From Pseudomonas sp. Q2-TVG4-2 (lineage in GTDB: Bacteria; Pseudomonadota; Gammaproteobacteria; Pseudomonadales; Pseudomonadaceae): 64,000 bases of DNA. Under the pieces are notes generated by a model, which saw only the letters and a list, made by a program, of their open reading frames with translations, searched no databases and was not told where the DNA came from. Made by a program: the position numbers and the translations under genes. The DNA is taken from the NCBI RefSeq assembly GCF_013620795.1, contig NZ_LGLW01000002.1:1-64000 (forward strand), given 5' to 3'. Position 1 is the first letter of the stretch, and every line of letters begins with the position of its first letter. This document shows positions 27,493-36,702 of this stretch, piece by piece.

Positions 27493-29343
27493 ATGTGTGG
27501 CATCGTTGGCGCTGTCGCCGAACGCAACATCACCGCAATTCTGCTCGAAGGTCTCAAGCGGCTCGAATACCGGGGCTATGACAGCGCCGGTGTCGCTGTG
27601 TTGGATAACAGCGGCGAGCTGCACCGCTTGCGCCGTTCCGGCAAGGTCGCCGAACTGGAGCAGGCGCAACAGCAGGAACAGCTTACCGGTCGCCTAGGCA
27701 TTGCCCACACTCGCTGGGCCACCCACGGCGCACCCTGCGAGCGCAACGCTCACCCACATTTTTCCGGTGATGATCTGGCGGTGGTGCACAACGGCATCAT
27801 CGAAAACCACGAAGCTCTGCGTAAGCAACTGAAGGCGCTGGGCTACGTTTTCGTCTCCGATACCGACACCGAAGTCATCGTCCACCTGCTGCGCCATAAG
27901 CTCGACGAATTCGGCGATCTGACCGTCGCGCTCAAGGCGGCGGCCAAAGAGCTGCATGGCGCCTATGGTCTGGCGGTGGTCAGCGCCAAGCAGCCGGATC
28001 GCCTACTGGCAGCTCGCAGCGGCAGCCCGCTGGTAATCGGCCTAGGCATGGGCGAAAACTTTCTCGCTTCCGATCAACTGGCCTTGCGCCAGGTGACCGA
28101 CCGTTTCATGTACCTGGAGGAAGGCGACATCGCCGAGATCCGCCGCGATAGCGTGCAGATCTGGGATGCGAATGGCCAGCCCGTGGCGCGCGAAAGCGTG
28201 CAGTACCATGAGGGCGCCGAAGCCGCTGACAAGGGCGAGTATCGCCACTTTATGCTCAAGGAAATCCACGAACAGCCCAAGGTCGTTCAGCGCACCCTGG
28301 AAGGTCGGCTCGGTGATCATCAGGTGCTGGTGCAGGCCTTCGGTCCGGAGGCCGCCGAGCTGTTTGCCAAGGTACGCAACGTGCAAATCGTCGCCTGTGG
28401 CACCAGCTACCACGCCGGCATGGTCGCCCGTTACTGGCTGGAAGAGCTGGCTGGCATCCCTTGCCAGGTCGAGGTTGCCAGTGAGTTCCGCTACCGCAAG
28501 GTAGTGGTGCAACCCGATACCCTGTTCGTCACCATTTCTCAATCCGGAGAGACCGCCGATTCGCTCGCGGCGCTGCGCAACGCCAAGGCGCGCACCGACA
28601 AGGAGGGGCGCTATCTCGCCAGCCTGGCTATCTGCAACGTTGGCATCAGCTCGCTGGTGCGCGAATCCGATCTCACCCTGCTGACCCAGGCCGGACCCGA
28701 GATTGGCGTGGCCTCGACCAAGGCTTTCACCACCCAGCTGGTCGGCCTGCTGCTGCTGACCCTGGCGCTGGGACAGGTGCGCGGCACGCTGGCCCCGGCT
28801 CTGGAAGCCGAGCTGATCGACGAGCTGCGCCGCCTGCCGACGCGTCTGGGCGAGGCCCTGGCGATGGACACTACGGTGGAGAAGATCTCAGAGCACTTCG
28901 CCGAGAAGCACCACACGCTGTTTCTCGGACGTGGTGCGCAGTACCCGGTGGCAATGGAAGGCGCGCTCAAGCTCAAGGAAATTTCCTACATCCATGCCGA
29001 GGCGTATCCGGCCGGCGAACTCAAGCATGGCCCGTTGGCGCTGGTGGATGCCGACATGCCTGTGGTGACCGTGGCGCCGAACAACGAGCTGCTTGAAAAG
29101 CTCAAATCCAATCTCCAGGAAGTGCGCGCTCGTGGTGGCGAACTAATCGTCTTCGCCGATCGGGAAGCCGGTATCGAGAACGGTGAGGGCACCTTCATCG
29201 TCAGCATGCCGCATATCCACGATGTGTTGGCGCCGATCCTCTACACCTTGCCGTTGCAGCTGCTGTCGTACTACGTCGCGGTGCTGCGTGGCACGGACGT
29301 CGATCAGCCGCGTAACCTGGCCAAGAGCGTGACGGTGGAATAA
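27493..29343 (+). CDS. glmS: Glutamine--fructose-6-phosphate aminotransferase (isomerizing)
   Basis: GlmS makes glucosamine-6-phosphate from fructose-6-phosphate and glutamine, the entry step to UDP-GlcNAc. The N-terminal glutaminase nucleophile is Cys2 ([12 protein letters not shown]). Two SIS sugar-isomerase domains follow (CGTSYHAGM and SQSGETADS near 300-350; [19 protein letters not shown] near 475). The C-terminus [11 protein letters not shown] is intact and encodes the Tn7 recognition sequence. It is cotranscribed with glmR (2-nt gap). Confidence 0.98.
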   Translation: MCGIVGAVAERNITAILLEGLKRLEYRGYDSAGVAVLDNSGELHRLRRSGKVAELEQAQQQEQLTGRLGIAHTRWATHGAPCERNAHPHFSGDDLAVVHNGIIENHEALRKQLKALGYVFVSDTDTEVIVHLLRHKLDEFGDLTVALKAAAKELHGAYGLAVVSAKQPDRLLAARSGSPLVIGLGMGENFLASDQLALRQVTDRFMYLEEGDIAEIRRDSVQIWDANGQPVARESVQYHEGAEAADKGEYRHFMLKEIHEQPKVVQRTLEGRLGDHQVLVQAFGPEAAELFAKVRNVQIVACGTSYHAGMVARYWLEELAGIPCQVEVASEFRYRKVVVQPDTLFVTISQSGETADSLAALRNAKARTDKEGRYLASLAICNVGISSLVRESDLTLLTQAGPEIGVASTKAFTTQLVGLLLLTLALGQVRGTLAPALEAELIDELRRLPTRLGEALAMDTTVEKISEHFAEKHHTLFLGRGAQYPVAMEGALKLKEISYIHAEAYPAGELKHGPLALVDADMPVVTVAPNNELLEKLKSNLQEVRARGGELIVFADREAGIENGEGTFIVSMPHIHDVLAPILYTLPLQLLSYYVAVLRGTDVDQPRNLAKSVTVE

Positions 29344-29370
29344 GCGCCGCGAGCAGCGCCGAAGGTGTTG
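29308..29370. other. attTn7 target region at the end of glmS (empty)
   Basis: The last codons of glmS (CCGCGTAACCTGGCCAAGAG and onward) are the conserved TnsD recognition sequence; Tn7-type elements insert about 25 bp past the stop. The following 224 bp hold no transposon ends or tns genes, so the site is unoccupied here. That the sequence acts as attTn7 is inferred from the family. Confidence 0.65.
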
Positions 29371-29434
29371 TGTACAGGGCATGGCGAAAGGCTAATCCCG
29401 AGGCGAAAGGGTGTTCGCCGCGGGAATGAGGCAT

Positions 29435-29470
29435 AACCGGCAAGACTGCTGCCGTTGACGCCGGTTCTTT
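29435..29470 (+). terminator. Possible terminator downstream of glmS
   Basis: AACCGGC (29435-29441) pairs with GCCGGTT (29460-29466) across an 18-nt loop, followed only by CTTT. The weak tail keeps this tentative. The rest of 29344-29567 shows no gene. Confidence 0.35.
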
Positions 29471-29567
29471 CGAGCGGCAATCGCGTTAGCACGACTGGTA
29501 CTGGCTAGCCAATGCAAGGGCTTGTATAAACGGCGCATTCCTGGCGACTGCAAAAGAGGGGACTGTC

Positions 29568-29975
29568 GTGGAAGAAGTAATCGAGCAACTGCGTGAACTC
29601 AACGAACCGGTACCAGTTCCACTGGAATTGCCGGACGATGAACGCCTGGTGGAGGTTGAGGAAGAGTTGCTGATCAACCTGCCGTTTGGCTTACGCGAAT
29701 TTCTGCTGACGGTCAGTGACGTTGTCTATGGCCGGCTGGAGCCGGTTACCGCCGCCGATCCGCAGTCGCATACCTATCTGCCGGAAGTGGCCGCGAATGC
29801 CTGGGATGCCGGTGTCGAGCGCGACCTGCTGCCTATCTGTCAGGACGGCCCCGACTACTACGTGGTCGATCTGGAGGGGGAGGTCATGTTGTTCGACGGC
29901 GAGGAGCATGAAATGACCGACCAGAGCTGGGAGTCGGTGTGGCACTGGGTGCGCGACGTCTGGCTGGAAAGTTGA
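29568..29975 (+). CDS. SMI1/KNR4-family protein
   Basis: The 135-aa acidic protein fits the SMI1/KNR4 fold: an N-terminal helix, LPDDERLVEVEEELLINLPFGLREFLL at about residues 22-48, and C-terminal YYVVDLEGEVMLFDGEE and WESVWHWVRDVWLES. Members of this superfamily are often immunity proteins for contact-dependent or polymorphic toxins, but others have housekeeping roles. No toxin gene is adjacent. The GTG start at 29568 follows GAGGGG. Confidence 0.75.
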   Translation: MEEVIEQLRELNEPVPVPLELPDDERLVEVEEELLINLPFGLREFLLTVSDVVYGRLEPVTAADPQSHTYLPEVAANAWDAGVERDLLPICQDGPDYYVVDLEGEVMLFDGEEHEMTDQSWESVWHWVRDVWLES

Positions 29976-30054
29976 ACGGCCTGGTCAGCGGCGGGCCGGC
30001 GGCACTGCATCAATGTCTATCGGCCTCAGCGGGCCTCCGCGGGGCGCAACGCCT

Positions 30055-30429
30055 ATGGTAACGCTCGGCAATCTGTTCATTTTTCTGCTGCTGATGACTG
30101 CGGCCGCCTGGCTTTGGCATTCCCATGGCATCCGCGAGCGCGCGCTGGCATCGGTGCGGCGGCATTGCCAGAAGATGGATGTCGAACTGCTCGATGGTAA
30201 CGTCGCGTTTCGTCGGTTGGGGCTGATCCGAGATGCGCGCGGTCAGCGCCGCTTCGCGCGGGTCTATGGATTCGAGTTCACCGTGACCGGTGAGCAGCGT
30301 CATCAAGGCAACATTGTCATGTTCGGTGCTCGGCCGGGACCGATCGAGATGGATGCACATCCCTTTCGCGCACCTCCAGACTCAGGGCAGGTCATCCAGA
30401 TCGACGATTGGCGGCGGCGCGACGATTGA
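30055..30429 (+). CDS. DUF3301-type membrane-anchored protein
   Basis: The ATG at 30055 gives 124 aa beginning MVTLGNLFIFLLLMTAAAWLW, a single N-terminal membrane span. A soluble basic domain follows with HCQKMDVELLDGNVAFRRLGLIRD near residue 37. The pattern is that of DUF3301 proteins, whose function is unknown. An earlier ATG at 30013 would add 14 residues without homology and would put non-hydrophobic sequence before the span. It reads toward the CobW-like gene. Confidence 0.7.
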   Translation: MVTLGNLFIFLLLMTAAAWLWHSHGIRERALASVRRHCQKMDVELLDGNVAFRRLGLIRDARGQRRFARVYGFEFTVTGEQRHQGNIVMFGARPGPIEMDAHPFRAPPDSGQVIQIDDWRRRDD

Positions 30430-30437
30430 GCTATGCG

Positions 30438-31409
30438 TTACAGACGGCAGGCACACATGTCTGCCTTCAACTGCTCTTCGTTCTGTGATTTATCGAAAAT
30501 CAGTTCGAGCCTCGAATCCTTTCGCCATTCGCTGGGCTTGAACGCCAGCGCCTCGTCAGCCAGGGCGTTGGCCGAGCGCCAGCCATCGGCTCCGTGCAAC
30601 ACCAGCTTCGCTCGGCGCCAGCTCAGGCTGCCTAGCCACTGCGCAACTTGTGGAAGGTCGAAACGCTGGCTTGGATGCCAGCGCCAGCCGATGCTCCAAC
30701 CGTCTGCGCTGCCCTGGCTTTGGCAGAAGGGCTTTTGCGAATCGAGCCAGACAGCACCGGATAGCTCGGACGAAGCAGTCGCGTCGGGCATAGGTACCTG
30801 GACGTCATCGAATCCGGCACGCTGGTCGATGCCCGGCAGCTCGGCGATCGGCAAGTCACCTTGCTGCGTCCAGCGCAGGGTCAATGGCGGCAACCGCGCA
30901 ACGATGCGCTGACGCTCCGCCTGATTCAGCTTTTCGCTCTTGTTCAGCAGCGCCAAGCCACTGTGTCCTAGCGCTTGCTGCTGGCTCGACGGCAATGGCT
31001 CGCCCCGCGCAAGTGCCACGGCATCGAGCACAGTGACGCAAGGTTGAAGCGCGAGCACGCCTTGCCATGGCGGCGCGCCGAGTTGCGCCATCAGCTCGGT
31101 TGGATGACCCAGCCCGGAAGGCTCGATCAGCAGTCGGTCCGGTTTGGTCTTGCGCAGCAAGCGGCTCAGGCCGATCTGAAACGGCACGCCATTGACACAA
31201 CACAGACAGCCGCCGGCCACTTCGGCCAGGCTGATGCCTGTTTCGTCAGTGCTCAGCAGCGCTGCGTCGAGTCCTATCTGGCCGAACTCGTTGATCAACA
31301 CGGCCCAGCGCTCGCCCACGGGCTTCTGCGCCAGCAGCGAGCGAATAAGGCTGGTCTTGCCGGCGCCGAGCGGGCCGCAGATCAGGTGAGTAGGTATTTG
31401 GGTAAGCAT
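30438..31409 (-). CDS. CobW/COG0523-family G3E GTPase (metal-handling chaperone)
   Basis: The 323-aa protein has Walker A GPLGAGKTS (residues 12-20), the metal-binding CxCC motif CLCC (68-71), a Walker B region with LLIEPSGLGHP near 95, and the guanine-specificity motif NKSE. COG0523 proteins use GTP hydrolysis to deliver metals, commonly zinc or cobalt. No zinc-responsive (Zur) box was recognised upstream, and no cobalamin genes are nearby, so the metal is open. Confidence 0.88.
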   Translation of the reverse strand: MLTQIPTHLICGPLGAGKTSLIRSLLAQKPVGERWAVLINEFGQIGLDAALLSTDETGISLAEVAGGCLCCVNGVPFQIGLSRLLRKTKPDRLLIEPSGLGHPTELMAQLGAPPWQGVLALQPCVTVLDAVALARGEPLPSSQQQALGHSGLALLNKSEKLNQAERQRIVARLPPLTLRWTQQGDLPIAELPGIDQRAGFDDVQVPMPDATASSELSGAVWLDSQKPFCQSQGSADGWSIGWRWHPSQRFDLPQVAQWLGSLSWRRAKLVLHGADGWRSANALADEALAFKPSEWRKDSRLELIFDKSQNEEQLKADMCACRL

Positions 31410-31499
31410 TTAGGGATAGTGCGCATTCGATGAGCAGGTTGAAAGCGGTTTTTAGGCCTGCATGCTAGAGTCGCGGCGGATAGACCAAGGTGCCGTTCG

Positions 31500-31853
31500 A
31501 TGCGTTCAATTTGCTTTGTGCTGTTTATGAGTGTCGCCGGTCAGGTATGGGCGGAAGGCTGCGTCATCCATAGCCAGGATGAACGAATCGAGGTGAAGCT
31601 CTGTCAGCAGAACCGGACGATTCCCACCGAGCTGTTCCGATCGGGCTTCTGCCAACCTCAGCTTAAAGACCAGAGGGTCGACATCGCCTTCGTCGAACAG
31701 TGCCCCACCGGCGCCTTTGGTATCTGCCGCAACGCCCAGGTTTCCAACATGCCCTATCGGCAGGACATTCACTACTACGGCGTCGCCAGCGACGCGCGTT
31801 TTCTCCAGCCCGCGTGCGAACAGACCAGTGACGGCGAGTGGATTGTCGAGTAA
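31500..31853 (+). CDS. Small secreted cysteine-rich protein of unknown function
   Basis: The 117-aa protein starts with a signal peptide (MRSICFVLFMSVAGQVWA, cleavage likely before EG). The mature part has six cysteines (in EGCV, KLCQ, GFCQ, EQCP, GICR and PACE), enough for three disulfides in the periplasm. I do not recognise a named domain. It converges on the DUF3617 gene with a parS-like site between the two. Confidence 0.7.
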   Translation: MRSICFVLFMSVAGQVWAEGCVIHSQDERIEVKLCQQNRTIPTELFRSGFCQPQLKDQRVDIAFVEQCPTGAFGICRNAQVSNMPYRQDIHYYGVASDARFLQPACEQTSDGEWIVE

Positions 31854-31878
31854 CGGCCGCTGGGCCAGTATTTACGGG

Positions 31879-31894
31879 CGTTCCACGTGAAACG
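31879..31894. promoter_or_regulatory. parS-like site 25 kb from oriC
   Basis: CGTTCCACGTGAAACG contains the core GTTCCACGTGAAAC, identical to the core of the recF site at 2791, with both outer bases changed. It sits in the 46-bp gap between two convergent genes. Confidence 0.75.
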
Positions 31895-31899
31895 TTGCG

Positions 31900-32424
31900 C
31901 TAGCTTCTTGGTTTGAGCGACCCGCAATCCTCGCTCAACCATTTTCCATGGGACTTCATGCGACTGCTGCCTTGCTGCGTGCCGACCTGATAATCGCTTT
32001 CGATCACGCTAGCCACCTCGCGCTCGCTGATCAGCCGAGTCTCACCCTGGCCCTTGGCGTCAGGACATTGGAACGTGAACGACCATCGGCTATCGGTCTG
32101 CTCGGTTATTTTCTGGCTGCATCCGGGCTCGTCCTGAAACGGCAGTTCTCGTGACTTTACCTGCGCCTCGCTAAGGCAGATGCGCATGCCGCTGGCGCCC
32201 AGCTCGACACCCTGTGCCGCGAGCATTTCCTCCATCATCTTTCTCTGCTCGGGCGGGAGGCTCTTCATCTGTTCGACCATCTCCGCGACACCCGGCATCT
32301 GCATACCGTTTACCTCGATCTCGTCGCTGGAGAATTCCCATAGCCCAGGCAACATTTCTTCCGCCTGGACCGCCGATGCGGCTAGCAGCAGCGCCGCAGC
32401 ACTCAGCCTTGCCTTGTGTTTCAT
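31900..32424 (-). CDS. DUF3617-family periplasmic protein
   Basis: The 174-aa protein has a signal peptide (MKHKARLSAAALLLAASAVQA) and then EEMLPGLWEFSSDEIEVNG, the opening typical of DUF3617 proteins. Conserved cysteines are in MRICLSEAQ, PGCSQKI and FQCPDAKG. The domain has no established function. A methionine-rich helix (residues about 47-68) links the two parts. It lies divergently from the sigma-factor gene at 32579. Confidence 0.75.
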   Translation of the reverse strand: MKHKARLSAAALLLAASAVQAEEMLPGLWEFSSDEIEVNGMQMPGVAEMVEQMKSLPPEQRKMMEEMLAAQGVELGASGMRICLSEAQVKSRELPFQDEPGCSQKITEQTDSRWSFTFQCPDAKGQGETRLISEREVASVIESDYQVGTQQGSSRMKSHGKWLSEDCGSLKPRS

Positions 32425-32534
32425 GTGCAGCCTCCGAAAAACTGTCTTGAGATGAGCCTAGCCGAGGCCGGGCAAAAGGCCGAGGGAGAACCGATAAACT
32501 CCTCAAAGCGTCGCTGGGAATGGATTGCGTTGTT

Positions 32535-32553
32535 GAGAAGCGTTAGCATTACG
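32535..32553. promoter_or_regulatory. Possible Fur box before the ECF sigma gene
   Basis: GAGAAGCGTTAGCATTACG matches the 19-bp Fur consensus GATAATGATAATCATTATC at 11 of 19 positions by hand alignment. It lies 26 bp before the sigma-factor start. Iron control is expected for such loci, but the match is only moderate. Confidence 0.4.
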
Positions 32554-32578
32554 CTCTCTACGGTGAAGGGAAACATCC

Positions 32579-33094
32579 ATGGCGACCCAGGGTATGGTCC
32601 GGCAGCAGCTGGTGCATCGGCTCTATGTGGATCATCAGAGCTGGCTGAACGGCTGGTTGCGTCGCCAGCTCGGTTGTAGCCAGAAGGCCGCCGACCTGGC
32701 GCAGGACACCTTTGTCCGCATATTGACCAAGGACCATCGGCTGGACGCCATTCGCGAACCCCGCGCCTACCTGCATACCATCGCCAGGGGGCTGCTGATC
32801 AATCACTGGCGCCGCAAGCGGATCGAGCAGGCCTACCTGGATGCGCTCATGCTGCAGCCCGAAGCCGTGATGCCTTCGCCGGAATCGCAAGCGTTGGTCG
32901 TGGAAGCGCTGATGCAGGTCGATGCGATGCTGGCGCGCCTGCCGAACAAGGTGCGCCGTGCATTCCTACTGTCACAGCTGCATGGAATGACCTATGCAGC
33001 CATCGGCGCCGAACTCGGGGTGTCCGAGCGGATGGTAAAAAAATACATGGCGCAGGCCATGCTGCACTGCCTGACGCTGGTCGAGGACGAGTAA
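32579..33094 (+). CDS. FecI/FoxI-type ECF sigma factor
   Basis: The 171-aa protein is an extracytoplasmic-function sigma factor of the iron-starvation class. Region 2 contains DLAQDTFVRIL and YLHTIARGLLINHWRRKR (residues about 39-82). Region 4 contains HGMTYAAIGAELGVSERMVKKYMAQA (about 135-160). Its stop overlaps the anti-sigma start (TAATG). The order sigma, anti-sigma, TonB receptor, PepSY protein matches the P. aeruginosa foxI-foxR-foxA-foxB locus as I remember it. Confidence 0.92.
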   Translation: MATQGMVRQQLVHRLYVDHQSWLNGWLRRQLGCSQKAADLAQDTFVRILTKDHRLDAIREPRAYLHTIARGLLINHWRRKRIEQAYLDALMLQPEAVMPSPESQALVVEALMQVDAMLARLPNKVRRAFLLSQLHGMTYAAIGAELGVSERMVKKYMAQAMLHCLTLVEDE

Positions 33095-34047
33095 TGAGCC
33101 TTGACTATCAAGTGCTGCAGGCTGCGGCCCAGTGGTTCGCGGTGCTGCAATCCGAATCGGTCAGCGAGGCCGACCGAGAAGCCTGGCGGGCCTGGCTGGC
33201 GGCACCCGAGCATGCCCGCGCCTGGCAACGGGTCGAGCAAATCAGCGGACGGCTCGAACCCTTGGCCGGCGATCCGTTCAGCCCAGCGGCTACGGCTCTG
33301 TTGCAACCCAGGCAGGCGAATCGCCGGCAGGCACTGAAAACCCTGTCGATCCTCTGCGGTGGAGGCGTGCTGGCGCTTGCCGCGGGTGCAATGCCGTGGC
33401 GAAACTGGGTGGCGGACCAGCGCACGGCTGTTGGTGAGGTACGCGATTGGCGCCTGGATGACGGCTCACAGCTGTGGTTGAACACCGATAGCGCCGTGGA
33501 CATCGCCTTTGAAGACCGGACTCGCAAGGTCTCGCTGTACCGCGGTGAGCTGCTACTGCAAACGGTTGCCGAGCGCCGTCCGCTGATGTTGCGTACCGCC
33601 GAGGGCATTTTGCAGGCGCGTGATGCCGCGAGATTCTCGGTGCTGCAGCGTGACGGTAGCACCCAGCTCAGCGTGTTCGGCGGGACAATCGATATCCAGC
33701 TGGCCGAGCGTCGCACTTCACGTACCGTCATGAGGGGGCAACAGGTTGCCTTCAACAGTCATCGCATCGAGCCCGGGCGTCCAGTCCAATCGGGTCGGCA
33801 AGCCTGGGCCGGTGGGGTGCTGCTGGCCGATAACCTTCGCCTGGACGAGTTCGTCGCCGAGTTGGCGCGCTATCGTCAGGGCTATCTCGGTTGCGATCCG
33901 CGAGTGGCGGGCCTGCGCGTAGTGGGTGCCTATCCGTTGGCAGATACCGAGCGAGTATTGGAAGCGCTGGCCGGCACGCTATCACTTCGTATCAATCGGC
34001 GGCTTCCCTGGTGGGTGAGCCTCGAGCCATTGCAGCAGATCGCCTGA
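33094..34047 (+). CDS. FecR/FoxR-type anti-sigma regulator
   Basis: The 317-aa membrane protein relays receptor occupancy to the sigma factor. It has a cytoplasmic N-terminal DUF4880-like domain (AAQWFAVLQSESVSEADREAW), then a twin-arginine-like RRQALKTL before a single membrane span (residues about 82-102). A FecR domain follows (VGEVRDWRLDDGSQLWLNTDSAV near 110), and a C-terminal domain probably contacts the receptor signalling domain. It shares one base with the sigma-factor stop codon. Confidence 0.92.
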   Translation: MSLDYQVLQAAAQWFAVLQSESVSEADREAWRAWLAAPEHARAWQRVEQISGRLEPLAGDPFSPAATALLQPRQANRRQALKTLSILCGGGVLALAAGAMPWRNWVADQRTAVGEVRDWRLDDGSQLWLNTDSAVDIAFEDRTRKVSLYRGELLLQTVAERRPLMLRTAEGILQARDAARFSVLQRDGSTQLSVFGGTIDIQLAERRTSRTVMRGQQVAFNSHRIEPGRPVQSGRQAWAGGVLLADNLRLDEFVAELARYRQGYLGCDPRVAGLRVVGAYPLADTERVLEALAGTLSLRINRRLPWWVSLEPLQQIA

Positions 34048-34151
34048 TTAAACACGAATGTAAAAACTTCTTATCTGCAGTTCCCTTTTTGCAATGTCGT
34101 CGGGCATAACGGCAACGATCACGATTTTGCCCGCGCAAAAAAGGATGACCC

Positions 34152-36635
34152 ATGCACTTCATCGCTCTTCCGCTCCGCCGTCCCAGCACGGTTGCCCAGG
34201 CCGTTCGCGCCGCTATGTTCTGCCTGCCGCTGGCGGCGCTCGTCACCTCGCCGGTGATCTTGGCGCAGACCGCCAGTCAGCAGTCGGTGGGTCGCTACGA
34301 CATCCCCGCCGGCCCGCTGTCCAGTGCCCTTAGTCGTTTCGCCGGCGAGGCTGGAGTGATGTTGTCGGTCGACGGCAGCCTGATCACAGGGCGGCAATCG
34401 AACGGTCTGCAAGGTCAATACGGCATTGAGGAAGGCTTCGAAACGCTGTTACAGGACAGCGGACTGCAGGCGGTGCGCGACGCCCGCGGCACCTACTCGC
34501 TAGCACCGCGCCCAGAGCAAACCGGCACTGTCGAATTGAAGCCGATGGTGGTCGAGGGCTTTGCCCTGGGCAATGCCTTGGGCGAGATGGAAGGCTACAA
34601 CGCTACTCATAGCAGCGTGGCGACCAAGACCAGTATGCCGTTGGTCGAAACCTCCCAGACCGTTTCGGTGGTAACTCGTCAGCAGATCGAGGACCAGGGC
34701 TCACGCTCCATCGCCCAGGCGGTTCGCTACACGCCGGGGCTGATGAGTTCGCCCTACGGGGCGACGACGCGTTATGACTATGTCGCCATGCGCGGCATTA
34801 CCGACGGATCGGTGGATAACCTCTACCTCGACGGTCAGAAGCTGCTCGGCGACAGCGGTACCTACAGCAGCTTGCAGGTCGACCCCTATTTCATCGAGCG
34901 CATCGACATCCTCAAGGGGCCTTCATCGGTGCTCTACGGACGCAGCCTGCCTGGCGGCCTGGTAGCCATGACCACCAAGAAGCCGCAGCACGAGGCCCGT
35001 CGTCAGCTGCAGTTCTCCTATGGCAGCAACGATTACAAGCAGGCCGCGTTCGATTTCACCGGGCCGCTGGATGATGAGCGGATCGCCTACCGCCTCGCGG
35101 GCGTGGTCAAGGATGCTGACAATCAGGTGGATGGCATCGAGGAGCAGCGCTACGCCGTCATGCCGTCGGTGAGCATCGACTTCACCGAAGACACACGCTT
35201 GACTCTGCTGGCGATGCTGCAGAAAGACCCCGAAAGCGGTTACCACGGCGGCCTGCCGGCCGACGGCACGGTGACGTCGCATAACGGTCAGCGCATCTCG
35301 CGCAGCTTTTTCGAAGGCGACGAAGACTTCGAGAAGTTCGAGCGCGACCAGCAGATGCTTGGCTATCAGCTGGAGCACCGCTTCAACGATGTCGTGTCGG
35401 CACGGCAGAACTTCCAGTACCTCGACTCGACCGTGAAGTCCGGGCAGGTCTATCAGTACGGCTATGCAACGGCGGACGAGCTGGTGCGCTACTACACCGG
35501 TGCCGACGAGGCATTACACGCATGGACCATCGACAACCAGCTGCAGTTTCTCTTCGATACCGGCGCCCTCAGCCACACGCTGGTGACCGGCCTCGACTAC
35601 CAGCGGCGCAAGGCCAAGGTCGACTACGACGCGGGTTATGGGTTGCCTGCCATCAACCCCTACACCGGCGCAGTCGGGGCAGGTAGTCCGGTGTTCTATC
35701 ACCAGTACGACGAGACCCGTGAGCTGGAGCAGACCGGCCTCTATGTGCAGGACCTGATCAGTCTGGGTAACTGGCGCTTCTCGTTGGGCATGCGGCAGGA
35801 CTGGGTGGATGTTTCCTTCGACCACACGAGCGATGCGTCCTATGGTGATCAGGCCGATAGCGCCAAGCTGGAGCAGTTCACCGGCCGGGTCGGCGTCCTC
35901 TATGCCTTCGACAACGGCCTGTCGCCCTACGTCAGTTACTCGGAGTCCTTCAATCCGAACGCCACCGCGGCCTATAACGAGGTATCGCCAGGGGTCTACG
36001 ACATCGCCCTGCTGGACCCGACCGAGGGCGAACAGTACGAGGTAGGTCTGAAGTACCAGCCGCTCGGCACCGACGATCTCTACACCATTTCTTACTTCGA
36101 TCTGAAACAGTCGAACCTGGCGAACAAGGATTCGAACGAGAATTTCTACCGCGCAGTGGGTGAGCTCACCTCAAAAGGCGTGGAAATGGAAGCCCGTCTG
36201 CGGCCGCTCGAACAGGTCAACGTCATCGCTAGCTACACCTACATGGATGTGGAGTATTCCAAGGATTTCACCGGCGCCGCCGGCGTAAACAATCGCGGCA
36301 ACATGCCCAACGCGGTCGCGCGCAACATGGCCTCGCTGTGGACCGATTACACCGTCGATCAGGGCCCTCTGGCAGGTCTGCAGGTCGGCGGTGGCGCGCG
36401 CTATTTCGGCAAGAGCTGGGTCGACGCGGAGAACACACTGCGCATACCGTCCTACACGCTGTATGACGCCATGCTCGGCTACGACATGGCGCGTGTGGGC
36501 TTGCAGGGCGTCGGCGTGCGTCTGAACCTCAACAATTTCACCGACGAGAAGTACGTCGCCGCGTGCAACAGCCTGAGCCAGTGCTATTACGGCGAGGAGC
36601 GCAACGTCATGGCGACTGTGACCTACGACTTCTAG
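34152..36635 (+). CDS. TonB-dependent siderophore receptor with signalling domain (FoxA-like)
   Basis: The 827-aa outer-membrane receptor has a signal peptide of about 38 residues and an N-terminal STN signalling domain (about 45-120: YDIPAGPLSSALSRFAGEAG). The plug follows (ETSQTVSVVTRQQIEDQGS and LKGPSSVLYGRSLPGG), then a 22-strand barrel ending in the required aromatic VTYDF. The near-terminal pair of cysteines (AACNSLSQCYYGEERNV) is typical of hydroxamate receptors such as FoxA and FhuA. With the adjacent sigma/anti-sigma pair it should sense and import a xenosiderophore, probably ferrioxamine; that substrate is inferred. Confidence 0.9.
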   Translation: MHFIALPLRRPSTVAQAVRAAMFCLPLAALVTSPVILAQTASQQSVGRYDIPAGPLSSALSRFAGEAGVMLSVDGSLITGRQSNGLQGQYGIEEGFETLLQDSGLQAVRDARGTYSLAPRPEQTGTVELKPMVVEGFALGNALGEMEGYNATHSSVATKTSMPLVETSQTVSVVTRQQIEDQGSRSIAQAVRYTPGLMSSPYGATTRYDYVAMRGITDGSVDNLYLDGQKLLGDSGTYSSLQVDPYFIERIDILKGPSSVLYGRSLPGGLVAMTTKKPQHEARRQLQFSYGSNDYKQAAFDFTGPLDDERIAYRLAGVVKDADNQVDGIEEQRYAVMPSVSIDFTEDTRLTLLAMLQKDPESGYHGGLPADGTVTSHNGQRISRSFFEGDEDFEKFERDQQMLGYQLEHRFNDVVSARQNFQYLDSTVKSGQVYQYGYATADELVRYYTGADEALHAWTIDNQLQFLFDTGALSHTLVTGLDYQRRKAKVDYDAGYGLPAINPYTGAVGAGSPVFYHQYDETRELEQTGLYVQDLISLGNWRFSLGMRQDWVDVSFDHTSDASYGDQADSAKLEQFTGRVGVLYAFDNGLSPYVSYSESFNPNATAAYNEVSPGVYDIALLDPTEGEQYEVGLKYQPLGTDDLYTISYFDLKQSNLANKDSNENFYRAVGELTSKGVEMEARLRPLEQVNVIASYTYMDVEYSKDFTGAAGVNNRGNMPNAVARNMASLWTDYTVDQGPLAGLQVGGGARYFGKSWVDAENTLRIPSYTLYDAMLGYDMARVGLQGVGVRLNLNNFTDEKYVAACNSLSQCYYGEERNVMATVTYDF

Positions 36636-36647
36636 TCGGGTAACTCC

Positions 36648-36678
36648 GCCGCCGATCTCGATGGATCGGCGGCTTTTT
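36648..36678 (+). terminator. Rho-independent terminator between the receptor and the PepSY gene
   Basis: GCCGCCGATC (36648-36657) pairs perfectly with GATCGGCGGC (36664-36673), followed by TTTTT. It ends only 24 nt before the next start codon, so expression of the downstream gene depends on read-through. Confidence 0.88.
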
Positions 36679-36702
36679 GCTTTCTGAAAACGGAAACCGA
36701 CG

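Noticed and set aside
29304-29492. 62-codon minus-strand frame ending in [13 protein letters not shown]
   Set aside because: This ending is simply the reverse reading of the conserved glmS 3' end, so apparent similarity to other database entries would be an artefact.
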